Source of the DNA: Paratinospora sagittata
Lineage: Eukaryota > Streptophyta > Magnoliopsida > Ranunculales > Menispermaceae
NCBI GenBank assembly: GCA_035771175.1
Contig: CM069608.1
Coordinates: forward strand, 10,124,019 to 10,188,018
DNA: 64,000 nt
Direction of reading: 5' to 3'
Both the position numbers and the translations under genes were made by a program. Of this stretch, positions 1-9,639 are shown piece after piece (position 1 is the stretch's first letter; each line of letters starts with the position of its first letter). The notes beneath the pieces were generated by a model. It was given only the letters and a program-made list of their open reading frames with translations, did no database searches and was not told where the DNA came from.

Positions 1-1631
1 ATGCAATCTTGCAATAGGTTTTCCCCTTTATCTTTTTCCTCTCTTTCATCTTCAAGTATGATAAATTTCGTTTTCTCAAAGTTTTCAGGCAGAAGGTGTT
101 TTCTTTCCATCTCATTCAATAGCTGTACAACCAGTCTAGTTTCTTTTGACTTACAGAGTCCCCTAAGAAGTTCAATTATAAAACTTGACTCAGGAACAAT
201 ACATTTCTCCAACATTTCTTTCAAAACTTGAACAGCTCCCTTAAAATCCCCATTCTTACAAAATGTAGATATCAACATGTTGAAAGTATCATTGTTTGGA
301 TGACACCCACTCTTTTTCATGCTTTTGTATAGCAAGAAAGCACGATCAGAATTTTGTCTCACACACTGTCCAGCAATAAGAGCAGAAAAAGTTGAAGCAT
401 TTGGAACTAAATTCTCCTTCTCAAGTTCTTTAACCAAATATGTTGCTTTCTTTGTCTTTCCCTCCTGGGAAAATCCCAATATCAAGGCATTATATGTTAA
501 AATATCAGCTTCAATTCCAAGCCTCAGCATTTCCTCGTGAAGCCTGCTACCCATCTCACTATTACCCACTTGGCCATACCCATTGATTAAAGTATTGTAA
601 GTAATGATATTAGGAGCAACATCCATAGCTTTCATCTCAGTAAACATTCGATTAGCTTCATGTAGTTTCCCTTCTTTGCACAATCCATGGATAAGAATGT
701 TATATGTAACAACATTCGGTTGGCAACCGCACTTCCCCATTGTGTCCTTTAGTTTCAAGGCTAAATTTAACAACCCTTGATTGCAATGCCCAACAATCAA
801 TGTATTAAAAGTAGCATTTGTTGGTCTGCAACCCATGCTCTCCATCTCCTTAAACACCTCAAGGGCCTTCTCTAACTTTCCCAGCTTACAATGAGAGCAA
901 ATAACCATGTTGAGAGTATAAGTATTTGGAGAAATCCGACAACGCCGCATCTCCTTATAAAATGATAAGGCAATATCCATCCGATGTAAATCAATCAATG
1001 AGCTCATGTACGCATTGCAAGATTCAACATTTGGCAGAAACCCATAATCTTTCATTCGACAAAAAACATCTGTAGCATTCCTAAATTTTTTCATGTGGGC
1101 ATAAGTCTTGAAGAGGGAATCAAAAACACGAGGAGACGAATCACATAGGCGGTATGAATAAAGTATGGCCTCAAAAAGTCTCAATGGAGAATCTAAAACA
1201 TTTGGGGTTATGGTACCTTTCAAGATATTTTCCGCAGCCTTAAACCTTTTCTCCTTGGTGAGAATATGAAGGATAATGACATTCGTATCGAGTGAGTGAG
1301 AACCGGGCTTTTTCTCTTCCACCCATTTGAAAAATTCCAGAGCTAAAACATGGTCTTTTTGGATCTTTAACAGAATGTGTTTGATTCTAAATGGGGTTAA
1401 ACCAGCTGCTAATGTATTGAGCTTGGTCCAATCTGAGTGAACTAAATGACTATGAGCAACATTCACAAAATCAAGATCTTGCCCCTTTGGTTCCGGAATC
1501 GATCGATGCGGAAGCGGAAGGAAACTCCAATTTCTACCCAAAATTGCAGAGCTAGTGGATTCTGTGGAAGTAGAATTGTTTTTAACTAAACCAAGAGAAG
1601 TCGAAATTCGGCGAAAGATGAGAAGACTCAT
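1..1631 (-). CDS. P-class pentatricopeptide repeat (PPR) protein, C-terminus beyond window
   Basis: The minus strand is open without a stop from ATG at 1631 to the window edge (543 full codons, no intron). The N-terminus (MSLLIFRRISTSLGLVK) is Arg/Ser-rich with no acidic residues, as in a mitochondrial presequence. From about residue 165 onward there are roughly ten 35-residue PPR units with the usual signatures, for example 'PNVVTYNILIHGLCKEGKL', 'PNIITYNTLINGYGQVGN' and 'PNNDTFNMLISTFCKNGDF'. No E, DYW or SMR domain is seen before the edge, so it looks P-class. Such proteins bind organellar RNA and act in its processing, stability or translation; the target cannot be inferred. It resembles the Arabidopsis At4g26680 type, but that is a recollection and not a tested assignment. 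The start codon is the first ATG in frame after the upstream AT-rich stretch. Confidence 0.93.
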   Translation of the reverse strand, partial: MSLLIFRRISTSLGLVKNNSTSTESTSSAILGRNWSFLPLPHRSIPEPKGQDLDFVNVAHSHLVHSDWTKLNTLAAGLTPFRIKHILLKIQKDHVLALEFFKWVEEKKPGSHSLDTNVIILHILTKEKRFKAAENILKGTITPNVLDSPLRLFEAILYSYRLCDSSPRVFDSLFKTYAHMKKFRNATDVFCRMKDYGFLPNVESCNAYMSSLIDLHRMDIALSFYKEMRRCRISPNTYTLNMVICSHCKLGKLEKALEVFKEMESMGCRPTNATFNTLIVGHCNQGLLNLALKLKDTMGKCGCQPNVVTYNILIHGLCKEGKLHEANRMFTEMKAMDVAPNIITYNTLINGYGQVGNSEMGSRLHEEMLRLGIEADILTYNALILGFSQEGKTKKATYLVKELEKENLVPNASTFSALIAGQCVRQNSDRAFLLYKSMKKSGCHPNNDTFNMLISTFCKNGDFKGAVQVLKEMLEKCIVPESSFIIELLRGLCKSKETRLVVQLLNEMERKHLLPENFEKTKFIILEDEREEKDKGENLLQDC

Positions 1632-1712
1632 GCTTGTTTTTCTAATTGAATATGACGAACTAAGGATAATTGAGATGAAATATGAGTTTTTAAACCGATA
1701 GAAATTATTCAA

Positions 1713-2059
1713 TCAAATAAAAAGGCGGGTAACTTGGGAATTACGCGTTTCCAATTGGGTTCTTCTTCTTCTTCTTCTTTTCTGGAATTTGTTTTCGTTG
1801 TCGAAAACTCCTCTTTGAATCTGAATTTGCAACTGCAAACCATGAAAAAAAAAATTAAAAAAAAAGTTAGGATTTTTTTTCCAGTTAAGAAGAAGAAGAA
1901 GAGCAGATTATGCAAGTGAAGATCGCTTACTTCGAGTTGCTCTTTCGCCATTACTATGTAATCTGACACTCTCTCTTCGTCTTCAACTGCATAATTCAGA
2001 TGAAGTTCTCCATCTTTCTCCAAATCCACCACAAATCCAATCTTATCAATCTCAACCAA
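1713..2059 (-). CDS. hypothetical small protein, two exons (tentative)
   Basis: An ATG at 2059 opens a 43-codon acidic reading frame (MVEIDKIGFVVDLEKDGELH...). It runs into a good donor (GAA|GTAAGC, last exon base 1931). A pyrimidine-rich stretch and TTTGCAG follow, giving an acceptor at 1832. The second exon stays open for 39 codons, is very basic (six consecutive Arg), and stops at TGA 1713. The predicted product is 82 residues. I recognise no family. The first exon has balanced, protein-like composition, but the GAA-repeat-coded second exon may be chance, so the 3' structure is uncertain. The gene lies 82 bp upstream of the PPR start on the same strand, so it could alternatively be a spliced 5' leader of that gene. 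A copia element sits 108 bp upstream of the ATG. Confidence 0.3.
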
Positions 2060-2171
2060 TCATTAGTGCTAAATGATCGAAAGCAAAGGCTAAAACCCTG
2101 ATGGCGTTACCGTGTAGGTTTTGTGCGAGAGCTAATTGAAGTAGTTTTCAAGTCAATTTGGCCCAACTTAA

Positions 2172-2536
2172 TGTTATGCGGAATCGGAGTAAAGCATGAA
2201 AGAAAAAATAGGACAACAAATTTAACGTGGTTCGGCAAATTGCCTACGTCCACGGGAGGCAGCACTCTTTTATTAGATCACCTTTAGGTGGATCTTACAG
2301 ATTGGATCTCTTAATAGATCTCTAAGAATAGAACTCACTGAACATAAATTTATGAATGAAGTAAGACCCTATTTATAGGAGTATTCAGGGGTATTTGTGT
2401 AATTTAAATATATATATTTAAATCACTATTTTGACCAAAATGTTGGCCGCCCTCGTGGGTGGCCAACAACCACCAAACTTGACCAAAGGGCGGCCAACAA
2501 CCACTCTTGTCTTTACTATTTGAGGTGGACCCCACA
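2172..2536 (-). repeat. 3' LTR of the copia element
   Basis: 365 bp, TG...CA ends. It matches 6459-6823 except at five sites; on the plus strand four are T here versus C there and one is A versus G. The skew is what deamination of methylated cytosine in this copy would give. Confidence 0.97.
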
Positions 2537-2552
2537 AATCTCCACCTCCACC
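2537..2552 (-). other. polypurine tract of the copia element
   Basis: Read on the minus strand this is GGTGGAGGTGGAGATT directly before the LTR's TGTGG-side end, the expected position for the plus-strand primer. Confidence 0.75.
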
Positions 2553-2641
2553 TCATGTGGAACAGGGCTCCTCCACACCTGCAATCTCTTTACAGATAGC
2601 AAGCTTCCTTCAAAAAACTGTTGCTGCCTCCATTAGTGCCC

Positions 2642-4090
2642 TTAGGCACTCCGATCTCGTGAGATGTTGATCAAGTCCAAACAATGTTGGAACTTGATTC
2701 CTGTAACTACCTTTGTAAGCATATCTGCAGGGTTATCGGCAGTCTTGATCTTTTGCAGAAGAATACTCCCTTCTTCTACTATTTCTCGAACAAAATAAAA
2801 ACGAACATCAATATGCTTCGTTCGACTGTGATGAACTTGGTTCTTTGCCAAACAAATGACACTCTGGCTGTCGCAGAAAACTTCAACATTCTTCTGCACA
2901 ATTCCCAAGTCTTTAGTCAATCCATGAAACCAGATTGCTTCCTTGAAAGCTTCCGTTACTGCCATGTACTTTGCCTCTGTAGTAGACAAAGCAACTGTTG
3001 ACTGTAATGTCGATCTCCAACTCACTGGTCCTCCTGCCATAGTGAAAACATAACCAGTAGTAGATCTGCGCTTGTCAAGATCTCCAGCATAGTCCGAATC
3101 CACATATCCGACTAGATGCTTACAACTTTTCGTATCTCTCTCGAACTTTAAACCAATATCTACAGTACCATGAATATACCGTAGAATCCACTTCACTGCT
3201 TGCCAGTGGCCTTTACCGGGGTTGTGCATGTACCGACTTACCATACTTACAGCATGTGAAATGTCAGGTCTAGTACACACCATAGCATACATCAAGGCAC
3301 CAACTGCATTTGCATATGGAATATTCTCCATTTGCTTCTTCTGATCTTCGGAATTTAGTGACATTGATGAACTTAGCTTGAAATGTGGTGCCAATGGTGT
3401 GCTCACAGGTTTTGTGTCATTGCCAATGCCAAAAGTTTGAAGAACTTTCTTCAAATACTGAGTCTGAGTCAAACAGATTGTGCTTTTGGCCCTGTCTCGA
3501 GTTATCTCCATCCCGAGAATTTTTCTGGCCTCTCCAAGATCTTTCATTTCAAACTCTGAGCTCAATTGAGCCTTCAGCTTGTTGATCTCCACCTTGCTTT
3601 TAGATGCGATTAACATATCATCTACATATAAAAGCAAATAGATAAATGTACCGTCTTGAAGTTTGCGATAGTAAACACAATGATCAAACTGACTTCGGGT
3701 ATATCTCTGCCCTTGGATGAAGCTGTCAAATCGCTTGTACCACTGTCTCGGTGACTGCTTCAGGCCATACAATGACTTGCTCAACTTGCAAGCCCAATGC
3801 TCTCTTCCTGGTACTTTGAATCCTTCTGGTTGAGACATATATATCTCTTCTTCCAAATTACCATGCAGAAAAGCAGTTTTGACATCGAGTTGGGCTAACT
3901 CGAGATCAAATTGTGCAACCAAAGCCAATAATATTCGAATTGACGAATGCTTAACAACAGGTGAGAATACCTCATTGTAGTCAATTCCTTCCTTCTGAGC
4001 ATAACCTTCTGCTACCAGTCTGGCTTTGTATCGGATATCGTCTGTGCTGGGAGAGCCTTCCTTTTTTGCGAAAAACCCATTTGCAGCCAA
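2642..4090 (-). pseudogene. copia reverse transcriptase and RNase H domain (pol 3' part)
   Basis: A 482-codon open frame with the copia RT core: KARLVAEGYAQKEGIDY, QLDVKTAFLHGNLEEEIYM, LYGLKQSPRQWYKRFD and the catalytic YVDDML. It is followed by the RNase H segment VGYVDSDYAGDLDKRRSTTGY, ALSTTEAKYMA, and the C-terminal SRTKHIDVRFYFVRE and ADMLTK. This part is intact to its stop at 2642, but it lies in a different frame from the integrase upstream. The bridging segment (about 4131-4290) is in a third frame and ends at an in-frame TAG near 4130. At least two frame changes plus one stop therefore separate it from the protease-integrase part. Confidence 0.95.
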
Positions 4091-4263
4091 TTGGTTTCTT
4101 TCCTTTCGGAAGTGGAACCAACTTCCAAGCCTAATTCTGATGGAGTGATTTCATCTCCTCATCTATTGCCATTTTCCACTTATCACTTTCCATACTCTGA
4201 CTAGCATCTTTGTAATTGTATGGAATATCATCTCCGGTGACTGGTAATGCATATGCAACCATG

Positions 4264-6021
4264 TCAGTGTACCGAGCAGGTTTGGATTTCTCTTCTTGGT
4301 CGACTGGTGGCAATTGATTCTGGTGGTTGACTGAAGTCTGGTCTTGGAGCCTCCACCTCAACTGAGATTTCCTCCTCGTCTTCTTCAGGATGGTTGGATA
4401 TCTCTGCTGACTTGACAGGAGTTACTGAAATTTCTAACTCCACCTGCTGAGGCAAATCTGGATCTCGATTTTCTTTATCAGAAACTGTATGCTTTAACAT
4501 CACAGATTCGTCAAAAGTTACATCTCGACTTTGTACAATCTTCTTTGACTCAGGGTTCCATAGTCGGAAAGCCTTAGCTCCTTCACTAAAGCCCATGAAA
4601 ATCGTTTTCTTGGACCTAGGATCCAGTTTGGATTCCTTCACATGGAAATATGCAGTGCATCCAAAAATGCGCAGAGAATTATAATCTGAAACGGGTTGTC
4701 CAGACCATACCTCCTTGGGAGTTTTGCCATCGAGTGCTGTTGTCGGAAGTCTATTGATGATATGAGAGGCATATGACAAAGCTTCAGCCCAAAATGCCTT
4801 GCTTAGTCCAGAATGAGATAACATGCAGCGAACTTTATCTACCAAAGTACGATTCATGCGTTCAGCAACACCGTTTTGTTGTGGCGTGCCTGGGACTGTG
4901 AAATGTCTGACAATCCCTTCATTCTCACAAATTTTCTGAAATGGGTCTGACTTGTATTCTCCTCCATTATCAGATCTGAGCCTCTTAATCTTCCGTCCCG
5001 TTTGGGTTTCTACCATTTTCTTCCATATAAGAAAGAGATCGAGCACTTCATCTTTATGCTTCATGGTATAAACCCAAACATAGTGTGAGAAATCATCAAT
5101 GAAAGTAACAAACCAACGTTTACCGCCCAATGAAGCATTTTGAGAGGGTCCCCAGACGTCGGTATGAACATAATCCAATGTTCCTTTTGTGCGGTGGATT
5201 GCAGTGCCAAACTTGACTCGTGTCTGCTTGCCTAAGATACAGTGCTCGCAGAAGTCAAGTTTCTCGGTCTTTGCACCTTTCAGATAACCTTGCTTTATCA
5301 AGGTTTGAAGAGCCTTCTCTCCAACATGTCCGAGCCGCATGTGCCAAAGTCTGGAAGTGTCTGATGAAACATCATTAGAACTAGTGCAAGCTGAGACACT
5401 TCCGATTACTGTGTGTCCATCAAGGAAATAGAGATTTCCTTTCTGAGTACCCTTCATGGCCAAGAATGCTCCACGTACAACCTTCAGAACTCCACCTTCA
5501 ATGGTTACCTTGTAACCGCTGGAATCAAGGACTCCTAGGGAGATCAGATTTTTCTTCATATCTGGGACATATCTGACTTCCGTGAGTCGTCTGGTTGTAC
5601 CGTCATGCATCTTTAGGCGTATAGTTCCAATACCCTTTGTTTGGCAGGTATTATTGTTCCCCATGAGCACGACTCCTCCATCGAACTCATCCAATTTGGA
5701 GAACCAATGTCGATGCGGACACATATGATAGGAACAGCCGGAATCTAATATCCATCTATCAGACTGATTGTCTATAGATGAAACTGAGAATGCAGAATTT
5801 TCTGCAGCCTTCTGTGCCACATTTGCATCTGTCTTGCCCTTATTTGGACAATCTTTCTTCCAGTGCCCTTTTTGGTGACAATAGGCACATTCATCCTTTG
5901 CAAGACGTTGACGTGATGAAGGTCTTTGCCAAGGTCTACTTGTGGTTGGGAGTTCCTCCGCCATTAAGACCGAAAATATGTATGACGTCGAAAAGTGCTC
6001 AAAAATGATAAACAACTTCAA
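4264..6021 (-). pseudogene. copia truncated gag-protease-integrase reading frame
   Basis: A 585-codon frame. Near its start comes the nucleocapsid knuckle CAYCHQKGHWKKDC (CX2CX4HX4C). Then follow the aspartic protease motif DSGCSYH, the GAG-pre-integrase zinc region LWHMRLGHVGEKAL...CEHCILGK, and the integrase core with D-D-E acids in HTDVWGPS, FVTFIDDFSHYVWVY, RSDNGGEY and PQQNGVAERMNRT. The capsid half of gag that should precede the knuckle is absent: only about 30 unrelated-looking codons lie upstream of it, so this is an internal deletion. The frame is lost near 4290 before the RT part. Confidence 0.93.
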
Positions 6022-6146
6022 CTAAGCTATATCAATAACTTAGAAGTTGAATCTGCAGAAACGGATTGCACGGCTGCGTCCGGAACGGACTAAAATGGTG
6101 GAAACGAGTCTGACTTTACTGAAATCAGACAAAAAATTAACCTGAA

Positions 6147-6219
6147 GAACAGTATCAGGCCGTGGATGAACAGTATCAGGCTGCGGATAAACAGTATCGG
6201 GCTGTATGAACAGTGTCGG
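6147..6219. repeat. short tandem repeat in copia leader, about 20-bp unit, 4 copies
   Basis: Four degenerate copies of a unit based on GAACAGTATCAGGC (starts near 6147, 6168, 6188, 6208) lie between the primer site and the first pol codon. The region 6022-6458 otherwise shows no gag-like coding. Confidence 0.8.
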
Positions 6220-6444
6220 ACAAAAAAATTGCAAAATACAAAGATCAAACTTTGATCGGCTCCTGCGAACTCGTTTCTTGTCCGTTTTTCTCGCCGTTTG
6301 TTGTGTTGGACTCCTGGAAACAAGAGCTACCTCCACGGGTGATCAGAAAATAGTTCCGATCACTGTTGCAAAATTTCAAAAATTTCGACGCTATCTCGAA
6401 AAATTCGACAGAGGGTCTGTTTTTCTTCCAAAACCTAACCTTGT

Positions 6445-6455
6445 CTCTGATACCA
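6445..6455 (-). other. primer binding site (initiator tRNA-Met) of the copia element
   Basis: The minus strand reads TGGTATCAGAG three bases inside the 5' LTR. This is the standard Ty1/copia site complementary to the 3' end of initiator methionine tRNA. Confidence 0.9.
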
Positions 6456-6458
6456 ATT

Positions 6459-6823
6459 TGTTATGCGGAATCGGAGTAAAGCATGAAAGAAAAAACAGGA
6501 CAACAAATTTAACGTGGTTCGGCAAATTGCCTACGTCCACGGGAGGCAGCACTCTTTTATTAGATCACCCTTAGGTGGATCTTACAGATTGGATCTCTTA
6601 ATAGATCTCTAAGAATAGAACTCACTGAACATAAATTTATGAATGAAGTAAGGCCCTATTTATAGGAGTATTCAGGGGTATTTGTGTAATTTAAATATAT
6701 ATATTTAAATCACTATTTTGACCAAAATGTTGGCCGCCCTCGTGGGCGGCCAACAACCACCAAACCTGACCAAAGGGCGGCCAACAACCACTCTTGTCTT
6801 TACTATTTGAGGTGGACCCCACA
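6459..6823 (-). repeat. 5' LTR of the copia element
   Basis: 365 bp, the partner of 2172-2536, followed by the right-hand TSD CTTAA at 6824-6828. It should carry the element's promoter; TATTTATAG-type AT blocks occur inside, but no start site can be fixed. Confidence 0.97.
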
Positions 6824-6828
6824 CTTAA

Positions 6829-7303
6829 CGGAATGAATCCATCAATCACGGGTAGCCGTAGCTTGGCTTTATGGGGGCTTTGCTATACTCCTATTTCCAC
6901 GAGCGTTTAGTTTTTTATTAATAAATTGGACCCTTGTTTTCTAATCAATTGATTATTGGATTTTTAACATTTTTAGGCATGATTTTTTTTTTTAACCATT
7001 AATAGGCATCAAAAAAAATATTATATTTGTAAATACACAAGTTTTAGACATCTTAGCGCCACATGTCAATATGTTCAAAACTTGCCCATCCACATTTTTT
7101 TTTCTGAAAGAGAATGAATGGCACTGACACCATTCATTAATCTGAATAATGTAGCTCTTGAAAAGGCAACAATTATTCTGTAAAAAAAAAGAAATTGGTT
7201 CAAGTAAATGTCGTTTCTTCAATAGGCGACATTCTATAAAAAAAAACAAAACTTGAATGTCGTCTCTTCAAGAGGTGACATTCAGTTAAAAAAAAAAACT
7301 CAT
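6829..7303. other. intergenic, no gene seen
   Basis: AT-rich with poly(A/T) runs. Near 7130-7280 a short phrase similar to GTCGTTTCTTCAATAGGCGACATTC recurs twice with changes, suggesting a degenerate small repeat. No coding signal. Confidence 0.6.
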
Positions 7304-7666
7304 TTCGAACTTAAGTTGTTTAACGCCACCACGGGCTTTCCGCCAGAATTTTTCTCCTCCACCACTCCTAGCACATCCCCCAGCTATCCTAAGCAGTTGT
7401 ACCCCGCACCGAACTCGCAATGAATTTTTTATCCCCCTCCCCTCAACCAGATTTTAACACTATATAAAGCCTTTACTTTGAATTTGAGTTGTTTAATGTC
7501 ACCACCGGCTATCTGTTGAGATTTTTCTCTTCCAACCACTCTCCTCAACACATTCTAATAAGTCTCTCAGTTGTCCTAGGCAGTCGTACCCCACACCTGA
7601 CTCCTGGTGAATTTTTTACCCTCCTCAGATTTTAACATTATATAAAGCCTTTTATTTCGAACTTGA
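7304..7666. repeat. diverged tandem duplication, about 175-bp unit, two copies plus a stub
   Basis: Copy 1 (about 7304-7476) and copy 2 (about 7477-7650) share, in order, an opening GAA-TT-GAGTTGTTTAA phrase, a CCACCACTC block, a GTACCCC-CACC block, a GAATTTTTTA block and the ending TATATAAAGCC. A third copy starts at about 7651 and is cut off. Each unit ends in a TATA-box-like TATATAAA, so it could be promoter-derived; no transcript is evident. Confidence 0.75.
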
Positions 7667-7673
7667 GCTATTT

Positions 7674-7739
7674 TGTAATGCTCATACCTTAGGATGACGT
7701 CATTTTGACCCGTAGAGTATCCGTATATGTATGCATATA
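7674..7739 (+). repeat. 5' end fragment of a gypsy-type LTR
   Basis: The 66 bp start TGTAATGCTCATACCTTAGG and continue with the ATGACGTCATTTTGACC phrase and a GTATATGTATG block. These closely match the first bases of the solo LTRs at 40530 and 46623. It is cut off at the junction with the Sirevirus LTR at 7740. Confidence 0.8.
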
Positions 7740-9287
7740 TTAGAACAAGTACAATGAAGCACACAAATACAAATAACTTAAAAAACAATGAGGATCAAGA
7801 GAGATTGTTCCTTACCGAACAAACCTCGAAATACTTACAGAGCACAATGGTTTCTTCCAGATTAAACAACCACAAGTTTGAAAGTAATGCACAGTTGAAA
7901 ATAGTACGGAAGAAAATCTCCTCAGTTCAATCCAAAAACAAGTTATGTAATGAAACTCGTGATCGTGATCGACTTTAACAAAGAGTGTATGATCAAAACC
8001 TCGATACAAAATAATGAAATGCACAGGTTCTCCAATGGTTGGCAACTGCCTCCTTTTTGCCTCAGTTGTAGAGAAAGATATTGGAGAATGATAATAAAAG
8101 TTCTTGATGTTTAAAATAAAAGTTAATGATTGTTTTTATAGCAAACCAATTTTCATAACCCTAAACCTATTTTGAATGGCTAGGATTAGAAGTTTTAATC
8201 TTGCATTAGTGAAATCAAAGGCTTACAATGGTTGTTTAAGTTTAAAACTCGAAAAAGAGCAAATATGAATAATTCAAGCTGGAGTGTGTTTCAAAAATCT
8301 AGAGTGTGTTTCAGGACACCCGAGAGAAATCATCACATTTCCATATACTGGCTGAAATGCGTTTCACTGAACCTGAAACGTGTTTCACAAGACTCAAGAC
8401 AAAAACAACTGATTTTTGTCAACCCAGTCGGGAACGTGTTTCAGTGAGCCCAAGGAATAAACACATTAAACAAGTGTAAAAACGGCTAGAACACTTTCAC
8501 TGAACTTGAAACGCGTTTCACTAGACCCGAGAGATATGCACACTCTTTGCCTTATACCTGAAACGTGTTTCTCCTTGTTGGAGTGCGTTTCAACTTGTTT
8601 GAGGTTAGTGAGGCGTGTTTTTACCATCGGAGTGCGTTTCACAAAATGGGAAAGCATTCCACAGGTTTTTGGGAAACATATACATGTCAAGAATACCATT
8701 CTTGAACATGTTTAAGTTTTGTGATCGATAAAATGATGAAAACTATTCGGAACACGATCAACTAGATTCAAAGTTAAAATATCATGGAGTGAATTTTTTA
8801 AGATAATCAAACATAGGATATTCACTTTCAAAATCATGCGATATGATAACTGCAATGAGGAAACAATTATGATCATGATCGAATGAATGAATAATTGAAT
8901 AACTATAAATCCAAGTAGTTGAAAAACCAAATATGAAAGGTCTCGAGTAAAATCGATCAAACATGAGTGGCTGATCAAATAAGGAAGAAACTTACAACCT
9001 AAGAAAATCTAAAGCAACTACAAAATGAAATATTATTACAGTCCATTTGCTTTTGATCTCTGGTTGACTTTAGTTTGACTTCAACTTGTCTTATGTTGTG
9101 TCACACCCCAGTACACAGCACACCGCAGTGTCTAGTACCCCCGAGATGTGATGGGTACGCATACCCCAGCCATAGTACCACATAATATTGTCATATCGCC
9201 ATGTAGCAACCCAACCGCAGCTGGTCTACATCGAAACGATTATTTGTCCCTACTATTCCCTCATGAATAGTAAAGGGCCTCCCCCAA

Positions 9288-9410
9288 GTTCGAACTCGCA
9301 ACCTCCCTTAAGGAGTTAGAATTCGCAACTTGAGTAGCCACTGAGCCAATGGTTCAGTGGCTACTCAAGTTGCGAATTCTAACTCCTTAAGGGAGGTTGC
9401 GAGTTCGAAC
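9288..9410. promoter_or_regulatory. tRNA-like Pol III A and B boxes, mirrored about the foldback centre
   Basis: Reading right from the centre, TGGTTCAGTGG (9350-9360) fits an A box, and about 45 bases later GAGTTCGAAC (9401-9410) fits a B box. The mirrored left arm holds the same pair on the minus strand (TGGCTCAGTGG, GAGTTCGAAC). The spacing is SINE- or tRNA-like, but no cloverleaf was found. Confidence 0.5.
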
Positions 9411-9599
9411 TTGGGGGAGGCCCTTTACTATTCATGAGGGAATAGTAGGGACAAATAATCGTTTCGATGTAGACCAGCTGCGGTTGGGTTGCTACATGGC
9501 GATATGACAATATTATGTGGTACTATGGCTGGGGTATGCGTACCCATCACATCCCGGGGGTACTAGACACTGCGGTATGCTGTGTACTGGGGTGTGACA

Positions 9600-9639
9600 A
9601 AAAGGCCTTATGTATAAGGCCTGATACATAAGGCCTTTT
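9600..9639. repeat. palindromic spacer between the two foldback units
   Basis: Perfect 16-bp inverted arms (AAAAGGCCTTATGTAT and its complement) surround an 8-base loop. Confidence 0.9.

Larger units (their letters stand above)
2172..6823 (-). mobile_element. Ty1/copia LTR retrotransposon, complete ends, defective, minus strand
   Basis: Two 365-bp LTRs (2172-2536 and 6459-6823) begin TGTTATGCGG and end ACCCCACA. They are flanked by an exact 5-bp target duplication CTTAA (2167-2171 and 6824-6828). They differ at five positions, all transitions, which implies a recent insertion, well under a million years at usual plant LTR rates (a rough inference). The order protease-integrase-RT-RNase H is that of Ty1/copia. 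On the minus strand the 5' LTR is the right one, with a tRNA-Met primer site beside it and a polypurine tract beside the left LTR. Most of gag is missing and pol has frame breaks, so it cannot be autonomous. It lies immediately upstream of the 1713-2059 reading frame. Confidence 0.97.

Noticed and set aside
6040..6336. 98-codon minus-strand frame with repeated Pro-Asp-Thr
   Set aside because: The repeat pattern comes from the 20-bp tandem repeat in the copia leader; not gag-like.
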